NCBI RefSeq assembly: GCF_000699445.3
Contig: NC_067202.1
Span: 18,509,760 to 18,573,759 of the forward strand
Length of the DNA stretch: 64,000 bases
Direction of reading: 5' to 3'
Source of the DNA: Schistosoma haematobium
Lineage: Eukaryota; Platyhelminthes; Trematoda; Strigeidida; Schistosomatidae
Shown here: positions 22,920 through 35,199 of the stretch, piece after piece
Position numbering within the stretch: position 1 is the first letter of the stretch
Layout: the number at the start of each line of letters is the position of its first letter
Notes under the pieces: model-generated
What the model saw: the letters and a program-made list of their open reading frames with translations, nothing else
Told to the model about the DNA's origin: nothing
Database searches by the model: none
Position numbers and translations under genes: made by a program

Positions 22920-25140
22920 GTCCCAGCTCTGATCTCATCATGGCACAGACACTGAATTGTGTAAACATCGTAGGTTATTTGTAGATACATTCTTCTAATG
23001 CTCTTAATTAATTATTCAACAATAATAATATATGTTTCTGCTATGGCAGGTACACGCCGTTTTTACAGGCATGATTGACAAATTACAACATTCCCTGTTT
23101 CGAAGTGCGCATCTCAAGCAGGGTTGTTCAATAAATATAATCTATAAAAGTGAAGATCAGTTCATTCGTTTAGATATACTGAGTAGTCTTGTTATGGCGT
23201 CCACGTTACACACCAGATCCGATCTCGGCATAATTGTGTTAGGATGTTGGTCGTGCTAATCATTTATGCAACGCAACTTCTTAAGTTCGTGGTTGTTATA
23301 AATTAGACTTGAAGAGCGCTTGGTGTGAACTATGACGTTGGAAAAACGCATACATCGAGTTTGTTCCAAATGTCATTAGTTCCATAGTTGTAGCCGTCAG
23401 AGCAAAATTCTGAAAATAAGAAACCGAGGAGCAGCGAAGCACTTATATATGAACGATAAACAATGCTTAACATTTTGTAGTGGAACAGACACGGGAATGA
23501 TTAATTATTGGATCAAATTCATACTAGCTCTTGTTGTTACAGTGAAATGTGATCAGTGGCTCCAGATGAGAGAATGCAGTAATAAAGAACAATGAGTTGT
23601 GATACTGAGCAAGGTGGAGTAAGTTCAAATGAAGGAATGGAAGTCAAGTTTGGAATGAGGAAGGATGTTTTATCAGAACAGATAGTGCATATAGATAGTA
23701 AAGTGTTACTAAAACTAATAACTATATCTACTATTGTATGATTTTTTTCTTTCGTTTTTCCACACAATGCCTGACATACAGTCCTAATTTCAAGTGCGAG
23801 TTAGCATGTTATAGACTGTCTTAATAGAATAGAATTGTGGTTGCTAATGTACGTTCCATCGGTTCAGAAAGTGAGGACGGGAAGACAAACTCATTCTGGA
23901 TGAAAACGATTACTAGACTAATTCGGAATTTGATGGTAAATGGGTACAGTGTTTATTCATAGCTGAAGCAAGACTAACTATGAATTGACTGCCAAAATAT
24001 TTGTTTTCAGTTTACTTGCTTTTCACAAAGGCACGAATGTTTTGTAAAATGAGACTTCCGTTCATCTCTGTTCTGTGTGAGTAGATGACTGTCAGTCACA
24101 TAAACACATAATGAGAAAGCGGTATTCATTATTCTAACAACGTTTCATATCACGCCCACTACACAATAGACAATACCATATGATTTGAATAATTAAATAT
24201 AATGAGGTGATAGATGAAGAGAAAGTATAATCATTGAAATTTCTACAAACAACTGAGGTCATCAGAAATATTCATATGCTTTGCACTACTATTTCAGTGT
24301 TTTTTAAAAAGAATATTTCTTGTGAGACAACGCATATCAGATAAGTAGAACTGAAGTAGATGCGATGATCATGTGCAATATTCAACTAAGTAATCTTGAC
24401 TGAATCGTCAAGTGACAGTCCCTAACCCGATTGGATTTAGGAGGACGTTAGAAGTACATGATGTGTTCAAACCAAGTAAAGACAGTTCATGGAAAATAGT
24501 GTGTTCCTGTCGACCGATGTTATCTTCTGAAGCCGACCAACCATATCATTTACTTACCAAACACATTGTGATCTGAAATGAAGTAGAAAAGTGAAACATG
24601 AATGCCTGCTTGATCAAAGTGGGGAAGACGAAATACAAATAGATAAACCAACAAGTAATCAATGATAATCATTATGGAACTGAAATCATGCGTCGCTGTA
24701 TCATTGAATATCACTAATCGTCAATAAAACTAATGAAGATGTTTCATGAAGAAACTTATCTTCTTGACAATATCGACTCCTGAATTTGCACGATTGTATT
24801 TACAGATTATGTTTTTGCATGTATTAGTGTGTGATATAAGAGATGGGTGTTGCAGAATTATCGCAGATGATCAGACTTATTTATGCGGGATTCAATCGAG
24901 ATGAAATTGTGTTGCGCATATGAATAGTCGAGATAATCAAGAACCTTCAAGTATTTGAAGCAATAATTTATAAATGGAGAGGTGTTATTTCATGGTAATC
25001 TAAGTCTTTGAGTGCTGAATAAAATAGGTTTGGTCAATTGTCGACGTAGCAGACAGTCATAAGATATCTACGTTGTGTAATAGTATCGGCAGTGTTCAAA
25101 GCAACAATCTATGAAACAAAAGATGGAGATAACTGTCTTC
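22920..25140 (-). repeat. Dispersed repeat R, copy R2 (inverted)
   Basis: Reverse complement of R1 (1945-4155) over its whole length, and of R3 over 23940-25140. All landmark motifs listed for R1 are present on the minus strand. With R1 it brackets gene A as an inverted pair. Confidence 0.75.
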
Positions 25141-25188
25141 TTAAAAGGTGATGATGGAGAGAAGGAGGTGAAGAGGAATACGACTGTA

Positions 25189-25386
25189 TTAATCAGCAAT
25201 TCTAATTTGTAGCATTCGATTGGATGATAAGGCCGTTGATGAATAGTAGATTAAACGTGAGTCCTCGCCTCCTGCTATAGCTTCGGCCTCATCCAAAGCT
25301 TTTTGAGCCTGTTCTACATATTGTGTAAGGGAATTTGAACGGAGATTCGCGTGATGGATGTGAACTGAATCGACTGTGTTTGACAA
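25189..25386 (-). other. Conserved coding-like fragment inside repeat R
   Basis: A 65-codon frame containing YVEQAQKALDEAEAIAGG, EDSRLIYYSSTAL and a terminal R-I-A-D before the stop. The same peptide is recognisable in the R3 copy (about 44690-44875, broken by a one-base deletion in an A run) and in R4 (about 63075-63260, with conservative replacements). The ctcag just before the frame could be a splice acceptor, so this may be a terminal exon carried along in the repeat. I recognise no family. Helix-prone, Ala/Glu-rich composition in the middle. Confidence 0.4.
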
Positions 25387-25425
25387 CTGAGTTGTTGATT
25401 GATTTGTTTATTCCTTTAAATAATC

Positions 25426-25715
25426 ATACAGACTGGTGCTCGGATATTTGTTCATCAGGTACAGCCACAAACTGCTTCACGAGAGTAAGCAAACTTGTTG
25501 ATCAATATTGAGATGGCCAGAGGTAGCAAATGAATCTTAAGACTTCCCTGAATGACTTTCATGGTAGATAAAACAGTTTGGAGCAGTGTATTAGAAAAAA
25601 CTTATTTGAAGGATTTGTACGTTTGTTCTTTGGTGTCTTAGATGCCCTGTCACCCCTGAATTCATTATTCAAGAACAGAACTTTGTTTGCAACAGTGGGA
25701 GAAATTCTGACTTAA
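25426..25715 (-). mobile_element. S unit, 290 bp, short interspersed element
   Basis: Matches 41746-42033 (+), 44350-44639 (+) and 63297-63584 (-). Begins ttaagtcagaat and ends with tctgtat on its own strand. This copy, the 44350 copy and the 63297 copy share flanks and descend from one event. The 41746 copy is an independent insertion with a target duplication, which defines the borders. No coding capacity. Confidence 0.6.
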
Positions 25716-26298
25716 CATCCCGGTTTCAGATTGCTTTCAATGCCCATGGGTTGAAGAAAAAATTTCAGAAGCGTTTGTCGGATTTTATTCAGTTCATCAT
25801 CAATTTCGTCTTCATTTCATATTCTGCGTCTCACGGAGATAGAGAATGGATTGAATTCCTTCTCCAACTCACAGCGCCTTACTCATGAAAGTTTATATAT
25901 AGCTCGTTCGGCCTCACTTTGATTGACTTCCACTCAAGCAAGTTTGACTATCTTCGATAACTTAATCAACGCACTATACCTTACCACAGAATACTACATA
26001 CAAAATAGTTACCTATAAATGGGTTTGTACAACTTCAAAAATTGATATTGTTGAGAAGAAAAATTTACTCTCCTAAACGTCTTCATTCTATTTTTTCAGC
26101 GAATCACCATTAGTTCTAACATTTTTTGTTTGGTGTCTTCTCTTAATTGATACTGAATTGGCTATTATTCTATCGTTACAAGAGTCACATTCCTGAACAG
26201 TTAATCACTCAATTTCACTACTTTTCATACCAGTCTTCCATCTCTACTTCGTCACTGATCTCAATGAGAATATTGGTTCAGTCAATCGAAAAGATACC

Positions 26299-27925
26299 TT
26301 ACTTAGTTACATACTTACGCCTGTTACTACGATCGGAGTATAGTCCGCCGACCACCATTCTCCAACCCACTCTGTCCTGGGCCTTCTTTTCTAGTTCCAT
26401 CCAATTCTTGTTCATTTTTCTCGTGTCTATTTCCAGTTCCCGGCGTAATGTGTTCTTTGGTCTCCCACCTTTCCTTTGGCCTGCAGGATTCCATGTGAGG
26501 GCTTGTCTTGTGATACAGTTGGGTGCTTTCCTCAATGCGTGTGCTATCCACTTCCAGCGCTTCTTCCTGATTTCTCCCTCCTCTGGTATCTGGTTTGTTC
26601 TATGCTACAGTAGGTTGTTGCTAATAATGTCTGGCCAACGGATCCGAAGTATTTTGCGTAGACAACTGTTATTAAACACCTGTATCTTCTGGATGATGGC
26701 TTTCGTGGTTCCCAGGTTTCTCCCCCTTACAGTAGAACTGTCTTGACATTTGTGTTAAAAATTCTGACCCTGGTGTTGGTTGACATTTGTTTTGAGTTGT
26801 ACATGTTCTTCAGCTGTAAATATACCGCCCTTGCTTTGCCGATCTGCACGTTCACATCTGCATCAGATCCACTGTGTTCATCAATGATGCTGCCCAAATA
26901 CGTAAAGGTTTTTACAACTTCCAAATCTTCTCCGTCAATTGTGATTGGATTGGTGCATGCTATGTTGTATCGGGGAATCTTGCTTTTCCCTTTGTGTATA
27001 TTGAGACCTACTGATGCTGAGGCTGCTGCTACTCTGGTCGTCTTCTCCTGCATTCGTTGTTGCGTTTGGGATAGAAAGGCCAGATCATCTGCGAAGTTTA
27101 GGTCGTCTAACTGCATCTTAGATGTCCACTGTATCCCGTGTTTCCCTTCAGATGTTGATGTTTTCATTATCCAGTCGATCATCAGGAGAAAGAGAAAGGG
27201 TGAGAGTAAACAACCTTGCCTGACATCAGTCTTCACCTCGAACGACTTTGTCAACTGTCCTCTATTCGCGATTTTGTTGTTTAATCCATCACAGAAATTC
27301 TGTATGGTACTGACTATGTTCTTGGGTACGCCGTAGTGCAAGGAAGAATCTTCCAAAGTGCTGTTCTGTCCACGCTATCAAATGCCTTTTCGTAGTCAAT
27401 GAAGTTGATGTAGATTGGTGAATTCCATTCAATTGATTGTTCCACAATGATCCGTAGAGTTGCGATTTGGTCTATACACGATCTATCCTTACGGAATCCT
27501 GCCTGTTGGTCACGAAGTTGGGCGTCTACGCAGTCCTTCATTCCGTTTACCAATAACCTGTTGAATACGTTTCTTGTAGTTATCACAGTTGTTGAGATCG
27601 CCTTTCTTTGGTATCTTGATCAGATGTCCTTCTTTCTAGTCTGTTGGTACTTGTTCTTCATGTCAGTTCTTGAGGAAGAGAATGTGGAGTATCCTTGCAG
27701 TCACTGCTACGTCTGCTTTCAGTGCCTCTGCTAAAATTTTGTCTAGTCTTGCTGCTTTGCCACTCTTGATATGCCTGACGGCCATGCTGATTTCTCCCAT
27801 TGTTGACGGGCAAACATCGATTGGGACGTCCGTGGGTGCTGCTTCGATGTTGGGTGGGTTCAGTGTGGCTGGTCGATTCAATAGTTCTTCGAAGCGTTCA
27901 ACTCACCTGTTTCGTTGTTAATCAA
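26299..27925 (-). mobile_element. RTE-type (SR2-like) non-LTR retrotransposon, copy A, RT and C-terminal part
   Basis: Minus-strand frames in order: 27881-27663 (pre-RT, with IKSGKAARLDKI), 27586-27314 (QAGFRKDRSCIDQI, then YEKAFDSVDR), 27356-26727 (DVRQGCLLSPFLF and the catalytic FADDLAF), and 26535-26299 (C-terminal Arg-rich R-W-K-W-I and [13 protein letters not shown]). The frames are broken by frameshifts and a stop; several lesions, such as the TAG following QVPTD, are also in copy B, so the element was already dead when the arms were copied. The 5' remainder continues beyond the CR1 insertion at 34217-35190. RTE clade is judged from motif style; SR2 is a family name from memory. Confidence 0.8.
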
Positions 27926-28996
27926 GCAAACGGACGGGCGCGCTACGGACTGGACGTTACTTTCAGGCCGAGGCCTTTATTTTTATTTTTCTAGGATTCT
28001 CGCAGATCTGGATGGATTTTTTTCTTGGAATTATGGAAGATAACTCAATTCCTAACTATTAACGTATAAACTGTGAATTTCATGCCATATGATAAGATCT
28101 GAGTTTAACTTATGGTATTTATGATCACATTTATACAATAATTCATAATCATATAATTACATATATTCATTTTGACTACACGATCAAATTATACTCTGTC
28201 ACTTTGAAACAATATATAATCATATTTGACGAAGATTTGCATTTCATATCTGTATTCTATTTCTTAAGGAACATATGGTTATATCGTATTTGGATGCCTT
28301 AACCCACATAATTTATGTATCTACACGATCTATTCAAACCTCTACCTAATATCAAGAAATATATATAACGGTGTATGTTAAAGGACTGTATTCACTATTT
28401 TATGAACTATCATTTAAATCGTATTTGGGTACTACAAATCATTTAATTTCCGAAATTACCTGTCCAATTCGGTGAGTCTGTCATAGTTTCTTTTTTCGAC
28501 AGTATATTTTTTTTCCAAAAAGCTGTTTCATATCTTTGTTCATGAAGCAGCCTAATAATCTTAGACGGTAATAATCTTCTAATCTACTTATCTCTGCACC
28601 TTCCTTTTTTTGTAATACGGACTTTCAGTTTATATATGTATAACATACCGTACTCCCTTTGATTGTTTGATACTAATTATCGACACTTCTGAATTACTTT
28701 ACTATATAAGGCTATCTTTCGTGACATATATATGTTAAAATTTATACAACTTGCTCCTTTATATTCTATTTTGCCTCCACACAGATACTGACATAAATAC
28801 TTCATCTCCACTACTATCTTCCTGCCATTGTCATCTTTTGTTTTTGACACCACTAATCCTCACCATACATTCACTCTTGGTTAAAACATAAACTTTGATT
28901 TTTAGACTAAATTGAGCCCTCGGAATTGATTTTTTTTCATCCCTTTCTATTTCCAACATTCTGTTCAATCCACCTGCTATACGTCAATTTCTTATC

Positions 28997-30063
28997 ATGC
29001 CACAAAAGAAAATGAGGACTAATGCTTCTAGGCGTCCAGCCAAACGTAGGATAACGACACAATTTAACACCACTACTGACACGATTTCCGACAGTTTCAA
29101 CGAGGCGAGCCACTCCGTTCATCCGGAAGCAGACAAGCTTTTACCAGTTGTCTCCATTCCAGACATGTTGAAAACTCTGCTGGTAAACAGTGATGATAAT
29201 CGCAACTGCAACCATATGGATGCTATAAAAATGTTGCAAGTAGACATGAACATTCTCAATCCGCTTAAATATCTCAACAACCACAACCTCACAGAGACTC
29301 CAGATCAAATGAATGACATAAATATTTTCCTAGATCGTGTTGCATCAGAGGTATTTGAAAGAATAAGACGATCTAGCAATGCGATTGTGTTTAATATACC
29401 GGATACACATGCCCTTGAAAATATCAAATCTAGTCTGCTTAGAGCCAGCAATATGACTCACGTACCAGGTGTATGCACAAGATTAAAACGAAGTCATCCT
29501 GGTAGGCACTCACCGATATTGTTCAAATTCAACTCATCTGTAGACGACAGTGAATTTTTAACTTCCTCCAATTCATTGAAGCAAAAACAGATTTTCAAGG
29601 ATATTAAGACCCATGCCAGCGAAAAGCAGGAAAAGATAGCTACAGACCACCAGCTTCGAACTCTCAAACGCATAATAGTCCTAATGGTCGTAAAGTTAAT
29701 TCCGATTCTAAGAGGACGTCTAGCTTTACAAGTATGCCGCCACCGAAAAGCTCTTCTGAATCTTCTGAAGTTCAAAACCTAGAAGAAAGTAATTCCGATG
29801 TAGGTGGTGTCTATCCTCTTGAGAATGTTGACTTAGATTCAACCCGAAGTAGTTGTGCTCATGACGAATGGGATAACACAGTCCAAACCCCTGTTAGTGC
29901 AACATCCAGTTACAGTAACTGTGCAACGGACAACAGGAAAACTAATCATAACATTCATATAACTGACCACGCACTTAACGTTGATATATTCGAACCTCGC
30001 AAATCATCGCAAGTATGTTTCACAGCACACAATCCTCTCCATTTTATGAAGAAGCCAAAATAA
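28997..30063 (+). pseudogene. CR1 ORF1 (gag-like), frame-shifted
   Basis: Two overlapping frames, 28997-29782 and 29734-30063, give one ORF1 of about 350 codons interrupted by a shift near 29735-29780. The N-terminus is basic (PQKKMRTNASRRPAKRR), as expected for a nucleic-acid-binding ORF1 protein. The stretch DEFLTSSNSLKQKQIF-like region at about residues 185-200 resembles the esterase-free ORF1 type of flatworm CR1 elements only loosely. No zinc knuckles seen. Function is inferred from position ahead of ORF2. Confidence 0.5.
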
Positions 30064-30305
30064 ACCACAAACCTTGGAAATAAACGTCCTAAACACGTTA
30101 CCCATACGTCAGGTATAAATAGTTATCTGAATTGTAATTGGCCACGTAGCCGCACACATAGACCTGATAGCTTTCTTGGTCCGGCTTCCAATATGTACAC
30201 TATGCCTTTATCAGATGTTGTATCCAATAGCAATGAGAAGACTTTTGTTGTAATTCCGCCGGCTGTCCTGCCGGCAACGGTAAACATAATCCACATGATG
30301 ACAAA

Positions 30306-31118
30306 GTGGTTGAATCTATTTCCCCTCGCAACACAACTTTTACCTTAGCTAATCCTACGAGTATTCATGGAACTACCAATTGCGATTTACACTCTAACCT
30401 GCTTCACTATGATAACTCTGAGTTTCTTATTCTTTCGTTCAGTGCACGCTCTCTGTCCAATAAAATTATTCATCTTAAATCTCTTTTATTCCTTGTACAT
30501 CCAAACATTGTACTTATTACGGAAACGTGGTGTAATTCATCTATATCCGATCATTCCTTGAGTGTCGATTACTGCGTTTTCTTTAGAACCGATAGATGTT
30601 ATGGAATAGAAGGCGTTACAATTATCTATGTCCGTTCAGATATTCAAGCATGCAAATTTGGGGATATGTCCCTTGATGCTATAGACGACTCCACTTGGGT
30701 TACTGTAAATTGTGGATCCCAAAATTATTTACTGGTGGGAAGCATATATAGACCACCTTATGCGGATACTAAGTTTGATGGATTACTAACAAACACATTT
30801 TTCATTGCTTCGCACCAACCGCATACTTTTAAAATCATCGGAGGTGATTTTAATCTGCCAAGAATTATATGGGGCTTGACTCCGGTACCAGGTCGATATA
30901 ACAAGCTAGTTGAAACATTAGAAATTTGTGGATGGGTTCAACAGGTCCGAAAACCAACCAGGGGGAATAATACACTTGATTTAATGTTCACAATCAACAT
31001 AGACTCTATCTCAGTGCATACCAGTCATGAGTTTTTTATGCGTGACCAAAGAGTTGTATTGAGTATTATTCACTCTTTAAACGCCATACAATTGAACTGT
31101 AAAGCTTCATTGATGTAA
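30306..31118 (+). pseudogene. CR1 ORF2, endonuclease part
   Basis: AP-type endonuclease. Visible motifs in order are an N-terminal S-F-S-A-R-S-L-S-N-K (the usual N-x-R-S-L-x-N-K block), LITETWCNSSISD (catalytic Glu), GSIYRPPYAD, IIGGDFNLPRIIW (catalytic Asp/Asn), TRGNNTLDLMF, and a final M-R-D-Q-R in place of the usual S-D-H. The frame ends at a TAA at 31116-31118, before the RT region, which continues in another frame. The His of the last motif appears changed to Gln, so the endonuclease is probably inactive. Confidence 0.8.
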
Positions 31119-31341
31119 AAAGCAGACATTTTGATCAACAAACATGGAAACGGACTGGAACTGTCATTCAATGTTTATCATGGGAAACTTATTTTATCAC
31201 AAATAATGTTGACATTGCGATTTCCAATCTATACCACAACCTGATATATTGTCTTGACTACACTGCTCCAGTTATTGGCCGTGTGGCTTATAATGCTAAT
31301 AGGGGCCAAAATACTTTTAAAAGAAAGCTAAGGAAGTTAAA

Positions 31342-33315
31342 ATGCCGCTACTACGAGCACTTCAGAGTATACTTAAATTAATCATCAGAAATGCTTCATC
31401 TAAACGTAAGTATTTCATGAATATAGAAAATGAAGCCGTACGTAGTAAAAGCCCAGAATTATCAATACTTCGGCTTTTTAAATCCCGTGCAAAGTCAAAT
31501 ACCCTTGACACTACTCAATTCTTCATAGTTGACGGAATCATTGTTAACGACGCGAATACTATAAGCGAACAATTCAGCAAGCACTTCTCGCAGTGCTACA
31601 AAACTGGAACTGAAAACTCCATCATTACATTTCCAATGCTGACATCCAGACATCTGTCGAAAATTGATTTTACACCCTCCAACATCAAGCGGGCCACAGC
31701 TGCCCTGCAAAAGTCTTATGATGGTGGACCTGACGGGATACCTTCATCATTTGTTAAATATGGAAGTAGAGAATTCCCACTATTTTGTTTGAAACTTTTC
31801 AATCTATCCATGGAATATGGGACCTATCCATTTGTATGGAAAACATCACTTATCATCCATAGATTCAGAACAGGACTACATAGTGATATTAATAACTATA
31901 GGCCAATTAATTTGCCATCCGTGCTCTCAAGAACCATGAAAAAAATCATCCACAAGCAGCTATTATCATTTTTACTTTCGGCTAGTCTGATCAGCCCATC
32001 CCAACACGGGTTTATGACTAAACGCTCATGTTTCACATCGCACCTGAAGTTTTTTGGTCACATTACCCAGAAAAGAGATGTTGGTCAGCCAGTGATAATT
32101 CTTTACTTCGATTTTAGTAAGGCTTTCAACAGTGTCTCACACAAACTTCTTTTAAAACTCTCTTCATTTGGCATACAGAATCCCCTTTTATCTTGGCTCA
32201 AATCCTTTTTAGAAGAACGTAGCCAAATCGTTCGCTTTGGATCTTGCTACTCTAGACCTGTGAGTGTAACCAGTGGGGTTATACAAGGAAGTGTGGTTGG
32301 TCCATTACTCTTTCTCCTTTTTATCAATGACGTGTGTTCTCTTCTTCTCTATGGTAAGCCTTTCCTTTTTGCTGATGACCTGAAAGTAGGATATTCATTC
32401 TCTTCTCCTACGAAAGAAAGTTATATTTCAGCGGTAATCCAAGAGGAAATAAACAAGTTGTACGAATGGACTGTTTCGTAGAATATGCCACTTAATGTTG
32501 ACAAAAGTGGTTTTATTCTCATTGTTCGCTGCCTTAACATAAATCTGACTGTACACACACATACACTCAAACCTCTCAACACTGTTCGTGACCTGGGTTT
32601 AAGATATAGCAACAGTCTGAACTTTTCTGAGCACATTATATCTGAAGTATCCAAAGCTAGAAAGCTAATCTGAATGATAATGATAAACGTTAATAATATC
32701 GAATCGAGATTGTTACTATACAGAAAATTTATCTTACCCATTCTTGAATATGGTATTTTAGTTTACAGTAATTGCAGACATAATGACCTGAATAAAATTG
32801 ACGGAGTTCAAAGAAAGTTCACCAAAGCTGTTCTGGGGTTTTCTGATAACAAAGACTATCACCAAAGATGTCAACAAGTCAACTTAGAACCTCTTTCGAT
32901 CAGACGTATTAAATTCAATCTTGTCTTCATCTACCGGCTTATTAACGGTATTTCCTACTCTTCGGTATCCACCCCTTCATACCTTATGATATCATCCAAC
33001 AATCTACGCAATAAGGAGAATATTCTAGCTATTCCAAGAGCCCACACAAACTTACGTCAGAATTTTTTCCTTAGTCGCTACTCAACCATGTGGAACAGAC
33101 TGCCAGTGAACCTCCGTTGCAGTGAAACTGCAACCCGGTCCAGAAGTCTGCTTGAAGATTTTCTTTCCGAAAGTGGACTATGTCACCTACTGAATATCAA
33201 TGTATTTAATAATGATTTAACAAACAAGGTCCATCATCCATTTAATTGCCTGGAAAGCAAAATAACACCTTTAAATCTCTTCACATCTATTTTATTTTAT
33301 TTCTATTCATCTTGA
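31342..33315 (+). pseudogene. CR1 ORF2, reverse transcriptase part
   Basis: The frame 31342-32481 carries the RT core: YDGGPDGIPSSFVK, NYRPINLPSVLSR, QHGFMTKRSC, LYFDFSKAFNSVSH, GVIQGSVVGPLLFLLFINDV and the catalytic FADDLK. Two in-frame stops follow, TAG at 32479-32481 and TGA at 32671-32673; the same frame then continues to 33315 with a thumb and C-terminal region (LEYGILVYSN, LEPLSIRRIKFNL). A frame change separates it from the endonuclease part. The element is therefore nearly full length but not able to move by itself. Confidence 0.85.
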
Positions 33316-34216
33316 TATATGAAATCTGCTTATGTTCGTATCTATAATTATTACTGTTATTAGTATCATTATTGTTCCCCCGACATATTAGATATTCCTT
33401 TTATATCTTCTTACCTTAATTCCTGACTGTCCTTTGAAATTAGTTGTGACTTTCATGGCATCAATCTTAATTATTATTGCACAAGTGTTTATAGTAATAT
33501 CCGGGTTTCACTCTGTATACTATTACATAAATCTAAATGTTTTCCCCCGGAGTGCATTAAAGGATTTTTATTTTATTTTCCTCAATTGTTGGTTTCCTTC
33601 TGAAGTTCATATTCATCACACAATTATTATTCTTATCATGGATGAAACTTTTCACTGGGTGTTTACCTCTTTTCTTTCTCTTCTTTCCTTCTAAATGAAT
33701 ATTACTCTTAAGATTACGAAGTTTGTAATTAAGACAATAACTTGTGTTACACTTTAATTAACTTCTCAGACTCGTTTTATCTTCACCATGCATATATGAC
33801 TACTCATACATATTGATATTTTATGATCCTTTTCACTCAATTGAGACTTTCATCGCATCACTCCAAACTATGTGACTGCACAAACGTTTATTCTAGTGTC
33901 ATAACCTACTGCGATAATAAGTTGTTTTTTCTTAATCACTTTTTTTGTTACTAATTTGACGTTACATACATAGTCGTTTGTTCTTGTTTTATGCTCATAA
34001 ACACGTCAATTAAACTGATTGCGTATTTCACGTCTCCCTTATTTCTATTCCCTTATTTTCTCCATTTACTCTAAATATTTTTGTTTTAAATATGGCAAGT
34101 ATAATGCTAACATTATTGAAAATTGTGTATCATTGCATTTTGCGAAGAAACCCAAAATGGTTTCTTCACAACACTTATGTACCCATAAAATGTTTGTGAA
34201 TAATAATAATAATATA

Positions 34217-34429
34217 AATGTTGATGATTACCCTGCCATCCTTGCTTTTCACTGGTCGTTCTGATTTACGGTGAATTCCAGAGAGTTTCTTTGTCGTGTC
34301 ATACAGTTGTCTCATGTTTCCCTCTCTTGCAGCCTTTTCCGCCATCATTTCTAAATCTTTCACATATTCACGTTTGTCCGTTCTGACGCTCCTCTTCATT
34401 TGCTTGTTTACTTCTGTGTAGTCAGCTTG
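34217..34429 (-). mobile_element. RTE copy A, linker region continued
   Basis: Minus-strand frame with YVKDLEMMAEKAAREGN and KKLSGIHRKSERPVKSK, the region between endonuclease and RT in this RTE family. It directly continues the RTE sequence that ends at 27925. The same linker is found at 41700-42160 on the other arm, there split by an S unit. Confidence 0.75.
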
Positions 34430-34560
34430 TTTTTTTTAATTTTTTAAATTTTATTATTATCATTATTTATTTTATTCTATTTGTGTTATCGTTAACCTTA
34501 TTACCCCATCCATTATCGGTTTGTAATTATCCGCCTCTTTGTATTCTTCACTATCTTAAT
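34430..34560 (+). mobile_element. 3' end fragment of a Penelope-like element
   Basis: Reverse complement of about 17875-17995 and 55856-55935, the 3' UTR of the two Penelope elements. RTE sequence lies on both sides, so this is a severely 5'-truncated insertion, possibly with loss of RTE sequence, because the middle of the RTE endonuclease is absent. Confidence 0.7.
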
Positions 34561-35190
34561 CGTGGTTGTTGGTAGGCGCATAGCATTGGATGACGTTCAT
34601 TGAAATGCCCTCTTTCTTTGTTATGAGGGAGGTTTTGATGATCCTTGGTCTATGAGATTCTTATCCTATTAGTGCACTTTGTGCTTGTTTGGGCAGTATC
34701 AATGCAACGTCTTGGGTATTAAAGGGCAATTTCTTCTTCATGGCCGGAGTATAGCAGAAGCTCCTCTGACGCTGGTCGCTGTTGTCCAATTGCGTCCAAT
34801 GTGTTTCACTGATCCCAAGCACCTCTAGGTTGTATCTTCTCATTTCAGCAGCAATTTGGATAACTCATCAGGTCTCCCACATTGTACGAACATTCTATGT
34901 ACCTAAATAAATGGTTACTCTGGTTGTCAGAAGGGGCATCGGCCACGTGACTTTCGAAGGAACTCAGCCTTCATCATGAGGCGTCATAGTTCTTCTAAAT
35001 GAAAACCTTCTGAACCCGGGGCGGAGTTTAAAAGATTTGAATGAATTTTTCCAGTTAGCGTCTTTTAGCGAGTTAGTTTTCTACGGGATGTTGTCGCTAA
35101 CCCCATACCCAACCCTCCTCCTTCATCCGGGCTTGGGACCGGCAGTAGCCCCTGGAGGGACTCCAGGAGGAGTTATTGAATGCAAACATT
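34561..35190 (-). mobile_element. RTE copy A, endonuclease N-terminus and 5' region
   Basis: Minus strand: MRRYNLEVLGISETHWTQ at 34843-34790 is the conserved E-T-H-W block of the RTE endonuclease, followed by frames reaching RPRIIKTSLITKKEGIS and the N-V-I-Q-C-Y-A-P-T-N motif near 34570. Both in-frame stops and shifts are present. 34880-35190 is the upstream, non-coding part, repeated in diverged form at 695-960. Confidence 0.75.
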
Positions 35191-35199
35191 GCTATTGTG

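Larger units (their letters stand above)
23940..27925 (+). repeat. Left arm of a 4-kb inverted repeat
   Basis: This 4-kb arm is the reverse complement of about 42150-46140, with a spacer of about 14.2 kb. Identity is high throughout, including the shared internal lesions of the RTE element. It contains part of R2, the coding-like fragment, one 290-bp S unit and the 3' half of RTE copy A. Confidence 0.8.
27926..34216 (+). mobile_element. CR1-clade non-LTR retrotransposon inserted in the RTE element
   Basis: The RTE sequence stops at ttaatcaa (27925) and resumes with aatgttgatgatt (34217), as the uninterrupted RTE in the other arm shows, so this 6.3-kb block is one insertion. It has a 5' UTR of about 1.07 kb, ORF1, an ORF2 with endonuclease and reverse transcriptase, a 3' UTR of about 0.9 kb and an (AAT)n-like tail at 34199-34215. 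The opposite arm lacks it, so it is younger than the arm duplication. Confidence 0.8.

Noticed and set aside
26743..27336. 197-codon open frame on the + strand (also 26147-26746, and the mirror frames at 42732-43325 and 43569-43919)
   Set aside because: They lie exactly antisense to the RTE reverse transcriptase and C-terminal frames, which carry recognisable motifs. Their openness reflects codon structure on the other strand.
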